NCBI GenBank assembly: GCA_900316415.1
Contig: ONCV01000009.1
Coordinates: 1 to 61,039 of the forward strand
Length of the DNA stretch: 61,039 bases
Direction of reading: 5' to 3'
DNA from: an uncultured Eubacteriales bacterium
Lineage (GTDB): Bacteria; Bacillota; Clostridia; Christensenellales; Aristaeellaceae
In this document: piece by piece, positions 17,532-27,335 of the stretch
Layout: every line of letters starts with the position of its first letter
Position numbering within the stretch: the stretch's first letter is position 1
Notes under the pieces: generated by a model
Databases searched by the model: none
What the model was told of the DNA's origin: nothing
What the model saw: only the letters and a program-made list of their open reading frames with translations
Made by a program: the position numbers and the translations under genes

Positions 17532-18602
17532 TCATAATGTATAGGAATGCCCCTCCTCGGGGACATAATCCTCGACCTCCAGATCCTTCAGCTTTCGCTG
17601 CAGGGATCTCGCGCGGGAAGCTGCTGTACTCAGGGCTTCCTCTGCCTGACCCACCTTGCGGCGGGCATCCTCCAGACTGGCCAGATACCGGCTCAGCTCC
17701 GTTTCGGTCTGCTCCAGCAGTCTCCAGACCTGGGCGGAACGCTGCTCGATGGTCAGGGAACGGAAGCCCATCTGCAGGGCGTTGAGCATGGCGGCAAAAT
17801 TGCCTGGGCCGGCCAGGATGACCCGCTGCTCCCGCTGGATGCTCTCCACCAGATCGGCCTGCTGCAGCACCTCCGCATACAGCGCTTCCGTGGGCAGAAA
17901 CATCAGGGCAAAATCCGCCGTATGGGGCGGGGAGATATACTTGTCCGCGATGGTTTTCGCTTCTGCCCGCACCCGCTTCATCAGTGCCTTGCGGGCCTCC
18001 TCCGCGCCGGCTGCGTCCCCCTGCTGGGAGGCATCCACCAGGCGAAGATAGCTCTCCGTGGGAAACTTGCTGTCGATGGCCAGCCATACCGAGGCGCCGT
18101 CCCGGTCCGGAAGCCGGATGGCGAATTCCACCCGTTCTCGGGAGCCGGGAACCACCTCCACGTTTTCCGCGTACTGCCCGGGGGTCAGCACCTGGCGGAT
18201 CAGGGTTCCCAGCTGGATTTCCCCCCAGATGCCCCTGGTTTTGACATTGGTCATGACCTTCTTCAGATCCCCCACGCCGGAGGCCACGGACTGCATTTCA
18301 CCCAGCCCCTTATAGACGGAGGCCAGCATATTTTCCAGCAGGCCGGACTGGTTCATCCCCATCTGGTTCAGGGTATTCAGCAGCTGCTGATTTCCCTGAT
18401 AAAGGGAATCCATGGTCTGATCCCGCTGGGCATCCAGCTCATCCAGCAGCTGATTGCCGAGGTTTTCCATGCCATGCTCCGCCCGGAGCCGGGCCTCCTC
18501 CTGCCGGTGCAGGGAGCTTCCCTGACGGATCAGCAGCACGACCAGCAGCGCCACGCAGGCCAGCAGAAGCAGCGCGATCAGAAGGGAAAGATCGTTTGTC
18601 AT
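17532..18602 (-). CDS. rmuC: RmuC family DNA recombination protein
   Basis: 356 residues: an N-terminal membrane helix (about 5-25), a coiled-coil segment (about 30-120), then the PD-(D/E)XK nuclease-like RmuC domain with GIWGEIQLGTLI, VWLAIDSKFPTESY and DFALMFLPTEALYAE. RmuC limits DNA inversions or rearrangements in E. coli, though the mechanism is poorly defined. Its ATG overlaps the recR stop by four bases, linking it to a recombination-repair operon. Confidence 0.92.
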   Translation of the reverse strand: MTNDLSLLIALLLLACVALLVVLLIRQGSSLHRQEEARLRAEHGMENLGNQLLDELDAQRDQTMDSLYQGNQQLLNTLNQMGMNQSGLLENMLASVYKGLGEMQSVASGVGDLKKVMTNVKTRGIWGEIQLGTLIRQVLTPGQYAENVEVVPGSRERVEFAIRLPDRDGASVWLAIDSKFPTESYLRLVDASQQGDAAGAEEARKALMKRVRAEAKTIADKYISPPHTADFALMFLPTEALYAEVLQQADLVESIQREQRVILAGPGNFAAMLNALQMGFRSLTIEQRSAQVWRLLEQTETELSRYLASLEDARRKVGQAEEALSTAASRARSLQRKLKDLEVEDYVPEEGHSYTL

Positions 18603-19201
18603 GCCATCTCTCTTCTTCCCTCCAGGGCCTTCTGAAGGGTCACCTCATCCGTGTATTCCAGATCGCCTCCGACGGGAAGGCCGTGCGCAATCCGGGTGCA
18701 CCGGACCCCCATGGGCCGGATCAGCCGGGCCAGATAGGAGGCGGTGGCTTCGCCCTCCACATCCGGATTGGTGGCGAGAATCACTTCGTCCACCTTCTCC
18801 GTTCCCAGACGGGACAGCAGTTCCCGGATATGAATCTGATCCGGACCGACGCCGTCCATGGGGGAGAGCGTTCCGTGCAGCACGTGGTACAGGCCGGTAT
18901 ACTCGTGCATCCGTTCAATGGCGGCCACATCCCGCGGATCCCGGACCACGCAGATCTGCCCGTTGTGACGGGCGGAATCCGCGCAAACGGAACAAAGCGG
19001 TCCGGAAGCGTAGTTGCCGCAGGTTTCACAGAAGCGGATGGCCTTCCGCCCTTCCCAAAGGGCGACCGCCAGGGAGCGGACGTCCTCGAGCGGCATGGAG
19101 GCCACATGGTACGCCAGGCGCTGCGCCGTCTTCTTGCCGATGCCCGGCAGGCGGTTCAGTTCCGCCGCCATGGTGGCGATGGGCTCAATCTGTTCACTCA
19201 T
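18599..19201 (-). CDS. recR: Recombination protein RecR
   Basis: 200 residues. A helix-hairpin-helix (LPGIGKKTAQRLAYH) is followed by a Cys4 zinc finger (CETCGNYASGPLCSVC), a Toprim domain (VRDPRDVAAIE ... EVILATNPDVEGEATA) and a C-terminal GGDLEYTDEVTL element. With RecO and RecF it loads RecA at gaps. It is preceded by ybaB with a 2-base gap, the standard ybaB-recR pair; dnaX, often upstream, is absent. Confidence 0.97.
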   Translation of the reverse strand: MSEQIEPIATMAAELNRLPGIGKKTAQRLAYHVASMPLEDVRSLAVALWEGRKAIRFCETCGNYASGPLCSVCADSARHNGQICVVRDPRDVAAIERMHEYTGLYHVLHGTLSPMDGVGPDQIHIRELLSRLGTEKVDEVILATNPDVEGEATASYLARLIRPMGVRCTRIAHGLPVGGDLEYTDEVTLQKALEGRREMA

Positions 19202-19203
19202 GA

Positions 19204-19542
19204 TTAAAACAACCCGCCCATACCGGGCGCCATGCGTCCCATGGCAGCCTCCCGGGCTTCCTCTCCCTTGCGCAGTCCTTCGTTAACCGCCGCCATGATC
19301 AGATCCTGCAGCATGTCGATGTCGTCCGGATCCACGACCTGGGGATCGATGGTGATGGAGGTCAGCTCCCGTTTTCCGCTGATTTTGACCGAGACCATGC
19401 CGCCGCCGGCGGAAGCTTCATATTCCGCCTCTTCCAGCTTTTCCTGGGCCTCCTGCAGCTGCTGCTGCATTTTCTGGGCCTGCCGCATGAGCTGCTGCAT
19501 GTTTCCGCCGCCGCCGAAGCCGCCAAAGTTCTGCCTTGCCAT
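19204..19542 (-). CDS. YbaB/EbfC family nucleoid-associated protein
   Basis: 112 residues. A Gly-rich N-terminus (ARQNFGGFGGGGN) precedes a long heptad-rich helix (QQLMRQAQKMQQQLQEAQEK) and the YbaB core with VSVKISGKRELTSITI and DPDDIDMLQDLI. Family members are dimeric DNA-binding proteins. It sits between the topoisomerase A subunit and recR in one minus-strand run. Confidence 0.94.
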   Translation of the reverse strand: MARQNFGGFGGGGNMQQLMRQAQKMQQQLQEAQEKLEEAEYEASAGGGMVSVKISGKRELTSITIDPQVVDPDDIDMLQDLIMAAVNEGLRKGEEAREAAMGRMAPGMGGLF

Positions 19543-19559
19543 GTGAGTTTGTCCTCCTT

Positions 19560-22055
19560 TTATTCGTTTGTTTGCTCGGTTATCGTTTCCATACCGTCCA
19601 CGCCGGTAATGACATCATCCAGAATGGCCATGATATAGGGCATGCCCTTGCCTGTCCGGTTCTGAAGCAGAATCTCGTTCTTGTCCAGCACCGTGGCGGG
19701 GGACCGTACCTGCGAAATGATCAGGCTGCAGGAGGCGCTTTCCTCCGTCAGGTAAATCCCGGCCAGGCCGCGGCCGTTGGACCCGTTCCGGTTGAAGGGG
19801 AAGCAGTGCACGCCCTTGCCGGCCCGATTCTGCCGCTCAAAGGCGCTCTGGGGCATGCGCTTGCCCCATCCGCGCTCGGAGAAGAGCACCAGCTCATCCT
19901 TTTCGCCCAGCTGGCCAAACCAGCAGATCTCATCGCCGCTCTCCAGCGACATTCCCTTCACGCCGGACGCGGTTCGTCCCTGCACGGAGACGGAATCCAG
20001 CGGGAAGCGGATGCTCATGCCCTGGCGCGAGATCAGGAGCAGATCGCCCTCGCCGTCCGCGAAGCAGACGTTCACCAGCCGATCCCCTTTTTTCAGGCTC
20101 AGGGCGGGATACTTTCTGCTTCGAACCGCATAATCCGACACGGCGGAGCGCTTTACCATCCCCTGGGCGGTGACAAAGAGCAGATCCGGCATCTTTTCCA
20201 TGGAGGCCGGAGAGGCGGTGAACATCATCAGCAGATGTTCCTCCTCCGCGATGTCCGCAAGCACGCCGGAGAGCAGCTGCCCCCGATCCCGGGGACGGAA
20301 TTCCTGCAGCTTGCCGACGGACAGAGGATAGCAGTTCCCCAGATCCGTAAGGATGTACAGCGTTTCCGCGGTCGTGGTTTTCAGCAGACAGCGCGGGCAG
20401 TCCTCGGGGCTTTCCTCATAAGTGGGGAAGGCAGTCCGCTTCAGCGCCTGGGGAGAAACCCGCTTCAGATAACCGCTGCGCGTATAGCAGAGGAAGGCGT
20501 CCTCCGCCAGCACCTCCGCCGCCGGCATTTCCACCGGCGCGTCAGAGGGCTCCTCAAAGGCAGTGCGGCGTTCGTCCGCGTATTGATCCGCGATTTCCTG
20601 CATCTCCGTCCGGATGACGCCCAGCAGTTTCTTTTCACTCTTCAGAATGCCCTCCAGCCGGGCGATCAGCTTCAGGATGTCCGCGTATTCCTTCCGCAGG
20701 GCGGCCACTTCCAGATTGGTCAGCCGCTGCAGCCGCATATCCAGAATGGCCTGGGCCTGCACGTCAGAGAGCCCGAAGCGCTCCATCAGGGCAGCCTTTG
20801 CTTCCTTCGGGCTTTTGCTGGCCCGGATCAGGGCGATCACCTCGTCCAGATTGTCCAGGGCGATCATCAGCCCCTCCAGAATATGCGCCCGGGCCTGCGC
20901 CTGATTCAGCTCGAACCGGGTGCGGCGGGTGACGACCTGCTTCTGATAATCCACATAATAGCGGATCATCTGCTTCAGCCCCATCTGGACAGGCTTTCCC
21001 TCCGCGATGGCAACCATGTTGACGCCGAAGGTGACCTGAATGTCAGAATACTTGTACAGGCAGGCAAGCACCTTCTGGGGATCGACATCCTTTCGGAGCT
21101 CAATCACGGCCCGCATCCCCGTGCGGTCGCTTTCATCCCGGATATCGTAGATCCCGCCCAGCATGGATTTCTTTTCCTCGCTGAGTTTCTGGATCTTCTC
21201 CAGCATGGCGGATTTGTTGACCTGATAGGGAACTTCCGTGATGACGATCAGCTTCCGTCCGGCGGAGCCGTCTTCGATGGAGACCCGGGCCCGCAGGGTC
21301 AGCTTGCTTCGACCGGTTTCGTATCCCCGGATCAGTTCCTCGTTTTTCAGCAGGATGCCGCCAGTGGGGAAATCCGGACCGGGGAGAATCTTCATCAGGT
21401 CCTCCAGGGAGATGTCCGGATCATCCATCTGGGCGATCACCGCGCGAACGGCCTCTCCCAGGTTGTGGGGCGGAATGCTGGTAGCCAGCCCGACGGCGAT
21501 CCCGTTGGCCCCGTTCACCAGCAGATTGGGGAACCGGGCGGGGAGCATGTCGGGCTCCTTCAGGGTATCATCGAAATTCAGGCGGAAAGGAACGGTATCC
21601 TTTTCCAGATCCCGCAGCATCTGCAGCGCCAGGGGCGCCATGCGCGCCTCCGTATACCGCATGGCAGCCGCGCTGTCTCCGTCGATGGAACCAAAGTTTC
21701 CGTGCCCGTCAATCAGGGGAGCGCGCAGGGAAAAATCCTGCGCCATGTGCACCAGCGCGCCGTACACCGAGGAATCGCCGTGCGGGTGATATTTACCGAG
21801 ACAGTCCCCCACGATGCGGGCGCATTTGCGGTGAGGCTTGTCCGGGGTGGTTCCCAGTTCCATCATGGTATAGAGGATGCGGCGCTGCACGGGCTTCAGC
21901 CCATCCTCCACCCGGGGAAGGGCACGCTCCAGAATGACGTGCTCCGCATAGGGGATCATGCTGTTATGCATGACGTCCTCCATGCTGGTGTCCAGAATGC
22001 GGGAAGGATCATCCTTCACGATGGGCTTTTCCGGCACTTTTTTCTTTCCGGCCAT
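19560..22055 (-). CDS. Type IIA DNA topoisomerase subunit A (GyrA/ParC family, ParC-like)
   Basis: 831 residues. The winged-helix domain has [19 protein letters not shown] and the catalytic Tyr134 in [11 protein letters not shown], followed by the coiled-coil tower and a C-terminal beta-pinwheel. The GyrA box (consensus QRRGGKG) is degenerate: RQNRAGKG. That favours topoisomerase IV over gyrase, but true assignment needs the second gene pair. The quinolone-determining loop reads [10 protein letters not shown], with Gly99 where most enzymes have Asp/Glu. The start is the ATG at 22055, ten bases after GGAAGGAG; a GTG at 22064 overlaps the upstream stop. Confidence 0.9.
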   Translation of the reverse strand: MAGKKKVPEKPIVKDDPSRILDTSMEDVMHNSMIPYAEHVILERALPRVEDGLKPVQRRILYTMMELGTTPDKPHRKCARIVGDCLGKYHPHGDSSVYGALVHMAQDFSLRAPLIDGHGNFGSIDGDSAAAMRYTEARMAPLALQMLRDLEKDTVPFRLNFDDTLKEPDMLPARFPNLLVNGANGIAVGLATSIPPHNLGEAVRAVIAQMDDPDISLEDLMKILPGPDFPTGGILLKNEELIRGYETGRSKLTLRARVSIEDGSAGRKLIVITEVPYQVNKSAMLEKIQKLSEEKKSMLGGIYDIRDESDRTGMRAVIELRKDVDPQKVLACLYKYSDIQVTFGVNMVAIAEGKPVQMGLKQMIRYYVDYQKQVVTRRTRFELNQAQARAHILEGLMIALDNLDEVIALIRASKSPKEAKAALMERFGLSDVQAQAILDMRLQRLTNLEVAALRKEYADILKLIARLEGILKSEKKLLGVIRTEMQEIADQYADERRTAFEEPSDAPVEMPAAEVLAEDAFLCYTRSGYLKRVSPQALKRTAFPTYEESPEDCPRCLLKTTTAETLYILTDLGNCYPLSVGKLQEFRPRDRGQLLSGVLADIAEEEHLLMMFTASPASMEKMPDLLFVTAQGMVKRSAVSDYAVRSRKYPALSLKKGDRLVNVCFADGEGDLLLISRQGMSIRFPLDSVSVQGRTASGVKGMSLESGDEICWFGQLGEKDELVLFSERGWGKRMPQSAFERQNRAGKGVHCFPFNRNGSNGRGLAGIYLTEESASCSLIISQVRSPATVLDKNEILLQNRTGKGMPYIMAILDDVITGVDGMETITEQTNE

Positions 22056-22060
22056 CGTCC

Positions 22061-24046
22061 TCACGCTCCTTCCCGGCTGGGCTGCTGGCCTTCCGGCAGC
22101 TCAAAATCATCCGGCCGGTTGAAATCAGCATGCTCGCTGATGTAGTCCCGCCGCGGCTCCACCTTGTCCCCCATGAGAATCGTGGTCAGCCGGTCCACGA
22201 GCGCCGCGTCCTCAATGGATACCCGCATCAGCTTCCGCTGGGATGGATCCATGGTGGTTTCCCACAGCTGCTCCGGATTCATTTCTCCCAGTCCCTTGTA
22301 CCGCTGCAGCACATATCCCTTGCCGATGGCCTTCGTGGCTTTGGCCAGTTCCCGGTCGTCATAGGCATAGATGACTTTGGAACCCTTTTGCACCTTGTAC
22401 AGCGGTGGCATGCCGATGTACACGTGCCCGGTGTTGATCAGATCCTTCATGTAGCGGAAGAAGAAGGTCAGCAGAATGGCCCGGATATGGGCGCCGTCCT
22501 GATCCGCATCGGAGAGGATGATTACCTTGCCGTATTTCAGGGAATCCAGGCTGAAGGATTCGCCGATGCTGGTGCCCAGGGCGGTGATCAGGGAGCGGAA
22601 CTCCTCGTTGGCCAGCACCTGATCCAGATGCTTCTTTTCCACGTTCAGCGGCTTTCCGCGGAGGGGAAGGATGGCCTGGAAACGGCGGTCCCGACCCTGC
22701 TTGGCACTGCCGCCGGCGGAGTCTCCCTCGACGATGAACAGCTCATTGTCCTCCCATTTCCGCCCGGTGCAGGAGGCCAGCTTGCCCACCAGCGGCGCGG
22801 CCTCCAGGGCATTGGTTTTCCGGGCGTTGTCCCGGGCTTTGCGGGCCGCTTCCCGGGCCTGCGCCGCGCGGACGGCCTTGGAGACGATGGCGGTGGCGGT
22901 TTCCTGATTCTTCAGGTTGTCCAGCCAGTCGGTCATCTGCTGGGTGATGATGGCTTCCACCACCGGCCGCACCTCGCTGTTTCCGAGCCGCCCCTTGGTC
23001 TGCCCTTCAAACTGGGGATTCTTGACCATGGTCGTCAGCACGCAGGTGAGCCCCTCCCGGAAATCCTCTCCGGCAAGGTTCGCATCCCTGTCCTTCAGCA
23101 GGCCGATTTTCCGGGCATAATCGTTCAGACACTTCGTGAAGGCGGCCTTGAATCCCGTTTCATGGGAACCGCCCTCCGGTGTATTGATGTTGTTCACATA
23201 GGAGAAAAGGGATTCGCTGAACCCGTCCGTGTACTGGATGGCGGCCTGGCAGATGACGGAATCCCGACGGCCTTCCATATAGATCACATCCGAATGGAGA
23301 GCGGTTTTTCCGGCGTTCAGAAACTGAACGTAATCGGTGATGCCGCCGTCAAAGCAGAATTCCCGCGTCCGGTTCGCCGGATCGGCGACCCGCTCATCCG
23401 TGAAGGAGATCCGGATGCCCTTGTTCAGATAGGCCAGTTCCTGAAGCCGGCGGCTGACCTGATCCCCGTTGAACCGGATATCCTCGAAGATCTCCTCATC
23501 GGGCAGGAAACGCACCAGCGTTCCCTTTTTGCGGGTGTTTCCGAGAACCTGCAGGGGGCCGGAGGGTTTCCCGGCCTCCACCTTTCCTTCCTTCGGATTG
23601 AACTGGCTGGTAAACTCCATGCGGTAGTGCGACCAGTTCCGGAAAATATCCACCGTCAGCCATTTGCTCAGCGCGTTGACCACGGAAGCGCCGACTCCGT
23701 GCAGACCGCCGGAATAGCTGTAATTCTCGTTGTTGAACTTGCCCCCGGCGTGCAGAACCGTGAAAATAACCTCCACTCCGGGAATTCCCAGGGTGGGGTG
23801 CTGATCCACGGGCATGCCCCGCCCGTTGTCATAGACGCTGGCGGAGCCGTCCCTGTGCAGCGTAACGGCTACCTCGGAGGCAAAACCGTTGGAGGCCTCG
23901 TCAATGGCGTTGTCCACGATTTCCCAGAGAAGATGATGAAGTCCGCGGGAAGAGGTGGTTCCAATATACATGCCGGGACGCATGCGGACGGCTTCCAGCC
24001 CCTCCAGCACCTGAATATTCCCGGCGTTATACTCGTTTGATGCCAA
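22061..24046 (-). CDS. Type IIA DNA topoisomerase subunit B (GyrB/ParE family)
   Basis: 661 residues from a TTG at 24046 ([19 protein letters not shown]), chosen because AGGGAG lies seven bases upstream and the family starts here. The GHKL ATPase has [20 protein letters not shown] and [14 protein letters not shown]. The transducer and a TOPRIM domain follow ([24 protein letters not shown]), ending with [19 protein letters not shown]. It is the first gene of the operon topB-topA-ybaB-recR-rmuC-galM, driven by an extended -10 promoter. An upstream GTG (24088) is an alternative start. Confidence 0.91.
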   Translation of the reverse strand: MASNEYNAGNIQVLEGLEAVRMRPGMYIGTTSSRGLHHLLWEIVDNAIDEASNGFASEVAVTLHRDGSASVYDNGRGMPVDQHPTLGIPGVEVIFTVLHAGGKFNNENYSYSGGLHGVGASVVNALSKWLTVDIFRNWSHYRMEFTSQFNPKEGKVEAGKPSGPLQVLGNTRKKGTLVRFLPDEEIFEDIRFNGDQVSRRLQELAYLNKGIRISFTDERVADPANRTREFCFDGGITDYVQFLNAGKTALHSDVIYMEGRRDSVICQAAIQYTDGFSESLFSYVNNINTPEGGSHETGFKAAFTKCLNDYARKIGLLKDRDANLAGEDFREGLTCVLTTMVKNPQFEGQTKGRLGNSEVRPVVEAIITQQMTDWLDNLKNQETATAIVSKAVRAAQAREAARKARDNARKTNALEAAPLVGKLASCTGRKWEDNELFIVEGDSAGGSAKQGRDRRFQAILPLRGKPLNVEKKHLDQVLANEEFRSLITALGTSIGESFSLDSLKYGKVIILSDADQDGAHIRAILLTFFFRYMKDLINTGHVYIGMPPLYKVQKGSKVIYAYDDRELAKATKAIGKGYVLQRYKGLGEMNPEQLWETTMDPSQRKLMRVSIEDAALVDRLTTILMGDKVEPRRDYISEHADFNRPDDFELPEGQQPSREGA

Positions 24047-24108
24047 ATCATCCACTCCCTGATTATGATTCCTCCGGAAAGCGGCCACGCCGCGGCCGGA
24101 ACAGGAAT

Positions 24109-24121
24109 ATTATACCACAGA
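24109..24121 (-). promoter_or_regulatory. Extended -10 promoter of the topoisomerase operon
   Basis: On minus this reads TCTGTGGTATAAT: a TGG-extended perfect -10 about 60 bases before the subunit B start, with no clear -35. The 24047-24294 intergenic space also holds TACAAT (24200-24205) on plus, a likely -10 for the divergent antiporter gene. Confidence 0.7.
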
Positions 24122-24294
24122 ATGTGTTTAAATGGAAGAAAAACCACAAAAGAAGGGAATTGTTTTCCTGCAGGGCTTTTCTTTCCCCGGAAAGTGTGCT
24201 ACAATACCGGGCGCTCCCGGGGAAAACCCTTCGCCGGAGGCGGACGGCGGCGCTGAATGACAGGCCGCAACTGAAAGGAAGCGTTTTTGAATCC

Positions 24295-25608
24295 ATGGAA
24301 TCTCTGCTGCTGATTTCCCTGGCCCTGTTTACAGGGCTGATGATGACCCGTTTCTTCGGAAAATTCCACCTTCCCGATGTCACGGCCTATCTGGTGACGG
24401 GCGTGCTGATCGGGCCCTGCTGCCTGGGGGCCCTGGGGGTGAAATATCTGGGGTTCAACACCTTTGACCAGGTGGAAGCCCTGAGCGTCATCAACGATGT
24501 TGCCCTGGGCTTCATCGCCTTTGCCATCGGGCACGAGTTCCGCCTCTCCGCGCTGCGGGAGACCGGAAAACAGGCCACGATCATCGGTATTCTGCAGGCG
24601 GTCGTCACCACCATCCTGGTGGACATTGCGATGGTTTCCTTCCATTTCCTCCGGCCGGACCTGCTGAGCCTGGGCAGCGCCATTACCCTGGGCGCCATCG
24701 CGGCAGCGACGGCGCCTGCGGCGACCCTGATGGTGGTCCGCCAGTACAAGGCCAAAGGCCCGGTGACGGATGTGCTGCTGCCGGTCGTTGCCCTGGATGA
24801 CGCGGTGGGTCTGATTGTCTTTGCGGTTTCCTATGGGGCGGCCCAGTCCATGAGCTCCGGAAGCACCAATGTGGCGGCGCTGATTGTTGAGCCCCTGGCC
24901 GAGGTGGTGCTGAGCCTGCTGCTGGGCGGCGTCACCGGCGTGCTGCTGACCCTGGCGGAACGGTACTTCCATTCCCACCGGAACCGGAACGCCCTGATCG
25001 TGGGCAGTGTCATCCTGACGGTGGCTCTGAGTCAGCTCTCCTTTCAGGTCGGCCCCTTCCATTTCGGCTTCTCATCCCTGCTGGTCTGCATGATGCTGGG
25101 TACCGTGTTCTGCAACTTCTGTCCCCTGAGCGAGGAGCTGATGCTGGCGGCGGACCGCTGGAGCGGACCGGTGCTGACGCTGTTCTTCGTGCTCAGCGGC
25201 GCGGAGCTGCAGTTCCAGGTTTTCTCCAGCCCCGCCGTGATCCTGATTGGTGTGATTTACGTCCTGAGCCGGTCCCTGGGCAAGTATCTGGGAGCCCGCT
25301 TCAGTTCCACCCTCGCGCGGAGTTCGGAAACCGTACGGAAGTATCTGGGCATCACCCTGCTGCCCCAGGCCGGCGTGGCCCTTGGCATGTGCACCACGGC
25401 CGCACGCACCATGGGCTCTGAGGGCACGCTGATCCGGAACATTATCCTGTTCTCCGTTCTGGTGTATGAGCTGATCGGACCCAGCCTGACCAAGATGGCA
25501 CTGACGAAGGCCGGCGATATTCAGGCGAAGCCGAAGGAGGTCACCGAGCGGAGACAGAAACAGCTGCAGCAGGCTTCGAAGCCTGTTCCGCCCGTGTTCC
25601 GGAAATAA
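24295..25608 (+). CDS. CPA2-family cation:proton antiporter
   Basis: 437 residues, about twelve membrane helices, matching the Na+/H+ exchanger fold of KefB/NapA-type proteins. PDVTAYLVTGVLIGPCCLG forms helix 2. The unwound-helix region TAPAATLMVVRQYKAKGPVTD and the DDAVGL motif hold the ion-binding acidic residues. There is no C-terminal TrkA-N regulatory domain, only a short basic tail. The ATG at 24295 follows AAAGGAAG by 13 bases, a somewhat long spacing. Its substrate (Na+ or K+) cannot be read from the sequence. Confidence 0.88.
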   Translation: MESLLLISLALFTGLMMTRFFGKFHLPDVTAYLVTGVLIGPCCLGALGVKYLGFNTFDQVEALSVINDVALGFIAFAIGHEFRLSALRETGKQATIIGILQAVVTTILVDIAMVSFHFLRPDLLSLGSAITLGAIAAATAPAATLMVVRQYKAKGPVTDVLLPVVALDDAVGLIVFAVSYGAAQSMSSGSTNVAALIVEPLAEVVLSLLLGGVTGVLLTLAERYFHSHRNRNALIVGSVILTVALSQLSFQVGPFHFGFSSLLVCMMLGTVFCNFCPLSEELMLAADRWSGPVLTLFFVLSGAELQFQVFSSPAVILIGVIYVLSRSLGKYLGARFSSTLARSSETVRKYLGITLLPQAGVALGMCTTAARTMGSEGTLIRNIILFSVLVYELIGPSLTKMALTKAGDIQAKPKEVTERRQKQLQQASKPVPPVFRK

Positions 25609-25633
25609 TCCCCACGGAAGATCAAAAAAATTC

Positions 25634-25662
25634 TTGCAATTGACGCCGGCTTGTGCTAATAT
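25634..25662 (+). promoter_or_regulatory. rpmE promoter
   Basis: TTGCAA (25634-25639), 17-base spacer, TAATAT (25657-25662). Confidence 0.65.
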
Positions 25663-25712
25663 ACCAGTTGCGGCTTGGCCGCCATTGCATACGCGAAAGA
25701 GGTGAAACAGCA

Positions 25713-25913
25713 ATGAAGGAAGGAATCCATCCCAAGTACGGTAAATGCGTCGTTCGCTGCGTATGCGGTGAGACCTTCGAGACCGGCTCCACCAAGAAGG
25801 AGATGAAGGTGGATATCTGCTCCAAGTGCCATCCCTTCTATACCGGCAAGCAGAAGCTGGTTGATACGGGTGGACGCGTGGATCGCTTCAAGAAGCGCTT
25901 CGGACTCGAATAA
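25713..25913 (+). CDS. rpmE: 50S ribosomal protein bL31 (zinc form)
   Basis: 66 residues ([10 protein letters not shown]...), with Cys16, Cys18, Cys36 and Cys39 as zinc ligands, so this is the C+ form and not the Zur-regulated YtiA-like paralog. The start was placed at the ATG behind GAAAGAGGTGAAACAGCA. It is monocistronic: it has its own promoter and a strong terminator. rho, often upstream of rpmE in Bacillus, lies elsewhere in this window on the other strand. Confidence 0.97.
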   Translation: MKEGIHPKYGKCVVRCVCGETFETGSTKKEMKVDICSKCHPFYTGKQKLVDTGGRVDRFKKRFGLE

Positions 25914-25928
25914 GACCGAACGGAGAAT

Positions 25929-25958
25929 CAGGGCATGGAAACATGCCCTGTTTTTTTT
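25929..25958 (+). terminator. Intrinsic terminator after rpmE
   Basis: CAGGGCATG-GAAA-CATGCCCTG followed by eight T; GNRA-type loop. Confidence 0.93.
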
Positions 25959-26123
25959 CATTACCTGTTCCGTGAAACCTGGGTTCATCTCCGGGCATTA
26001 CGGAATTATTACAGAATTCCAAAGTAATTGTTTATTTGCCAAAACCGCTTTCAAAGAGCTGGGGAATTTGGTAAAATATCCATGCAACGGCGATAGCCGA
26101 AAGAGAGAAAGGGGAGATACCAA

Positions 26124-27215
26124 ATGAAAAAGTTCCTTGCCCTTGTGCTGGCGATGGCAATGATGCTGTCGGTGCTGGCGGTTGCTTCCGCGGATGATCT
26201 GCGGGTTGCGATGATCACGGACTACGGTGATATTACGGATCAGAGCTTCAACCAGACCACCTATGAGGCTGCCAAGGCCTTCTGCGAAGCGAACAGCATT
26301 GATTTCCAGTATTACAAGCCCGCTTCCGACTCCGATGAGGACCGGATTTCCTCCATCGAGAAAGCGATTGACGACGGCTATACTGCGATCGTGATGCCCG
26401 GTTATGCGTTCGGCCCCGCGATTCAGCAGGTGGTGCCCGAATACAGCGACATCAACTTCATCGCGCTGGATGTGAGCGAATTTGATATCGGCGATCTGGC
26501 CAGCGCTGTTCCCGCCAATCTGTACTGCGCGGTTTATCAGGAAGAGCTGTGCGGCTACATGGCCGGTTATGCGGCTGTGAAGCTGGGCTACACCAAGCTG
26601 GGCTTCCTGGGCGGCATGGCGGTTCCCGCTGTGGTCCGTTACGGCTACGGCTTCGTGCAGGGCGCGGATGCTGCTGCGGCTGAGCTGGGCAAGACCGATG
26701 TGCAGATCAACTATGTCTACGGCAACCAGTTCTATGGTGACTCTGATATCACCGCCTATATGGACACCTGGTATGCCAATGGCACCGAGATCGTGTTTGC
26801 CTGTGGCGGCGGCATCTTCACCAGCGCGGGTGAAGCGGCTTCCAAGGTTGGCATGAAGGTGATCGGCGTGGATGTGGACCAGGCTGCCACCATCGACGGG
26901 CTGTACGGCGAAGGCATTACCGTGACCTCCGCGATGAAGGGCCTGGCGGCGACCGTGAACAGCCAGCTGGCTGCGCTGAAGGACGGCAAATTTGAAGGCG
27001 GCAAGGTGGAGAACCTGGGCCTGGTTGGCGAGGATCCGGAAGCGAACTTTGTGCAGATTGCTCCCTCCACCCAGTTTGCGGACGGCTTCACCAAGGAAGA
27101 CTATACCGCGCTGGTCGCGCGGATGTTCAAGGGCGAAGTGACCGTGTCCAACGCCATCGACGCGGAACCCACCGTTACGGCCGTGACGGTTGACTATCAG
27201 GGCAATATCAAGTAA
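26124..27215 (+). CDS. BMP family ABC transporter substrate-binding protein (nucleoside)
   Basis: 363 residues. A signal peptide (MKKFLALVLAMAMMLSVLAVASA) precedes a Med/BMP-type periplasmic-binding fold: RVAMITDYGDITDQSFNQ, a BMP-family start in which the Asp/Asn ligand nucleosides. Further motifs are GYAAVKLGYTKLGFLGG and VIGVDVDQ. Family members (B. subtilis NupN, streptococcal BmpA) bind purine and pyrimidine nucleosides. There is no lipobox Cys, so it is predicted to be processed by signal peptidase I rather than lipid-anchored. The ATG follows AAAGGGGAG. The ATPase, both permeases and two nucleoside kinases lie downstream. Confidence 0.9.
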   Translation: MKKFLALVLAMAMMLSVLAVASADDLRVAMITDYGDITDQSFNQTTYEAAKAFCEANSIDFQYYKPASDSDEDRISSIEKAIDDGYTAIVMPGYAFGPAIQQVVPEYSDINFIALDVSEFDIGDLASAVPANLYCAVYQEELCGYMAGYAAVKLGYTKLGFLGGMAVPAVVRYGYGFVQGADAAAAELGKTDVQINYVYGNQFYGDSDITAYMDTWYANGTEIVFACGGGIFTSAGEAASKVGMKVIGVDVDQAATIDGLYGEGITVTSAMKGLAATVNSQLAALKDGKFEGGKVENLGLVGEDPEANFVQIAPSTQFADGFTKEDYTALVARMFKGEVTVSNAIDAEPTVTAVTVDYQGNIK

Positions 27216-27224
27216 TTCCTCTTT

Positions 27225-27252
27225 CCAGTGGCGCTTCGGCGCCACTGGTTTT
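27225..27252 (+). terminator. Intercistronic terminator after the binding-protein gene
   Basis: CCAGTGGCGC-TTCG-GCGCCACTGG followed by TTTTC; a 10-bp perfect stem with a UUCG loop. It probably lowers expression of the ATPase and permease genes relative to the binding protein. Confidence 0.85.
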
Positions 27253-27301
27253 CGAAAAGAGCCTCTGTTTTCCATCCAGGATAAAGCAGGGGCTCTTTTC
27301 G
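27253..27301 (+). other. Second long hairpin in the same spacer
   Basis: 15-bp imperfect stem: CGAAAAGAGCCTCTG (27253-27267) with CAGGGGCTCTTTTCG (27287-27301), loop of 19 bases. It ends about 25 bases before the ATPase ribosome binding site. Confidence 0.6.
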
Positions 27302-27335
27302 GAAAATGGTTGATTTTTTTCGAAGGAGGGGAAGA

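Noticed and set aside
25959..26123. Purine or preQ1 riboswitch before the nucleoside importer
   Set aside because: No conserved riboswitch core was found; the region shows only an AT-rich stretch and a likely extended -10.
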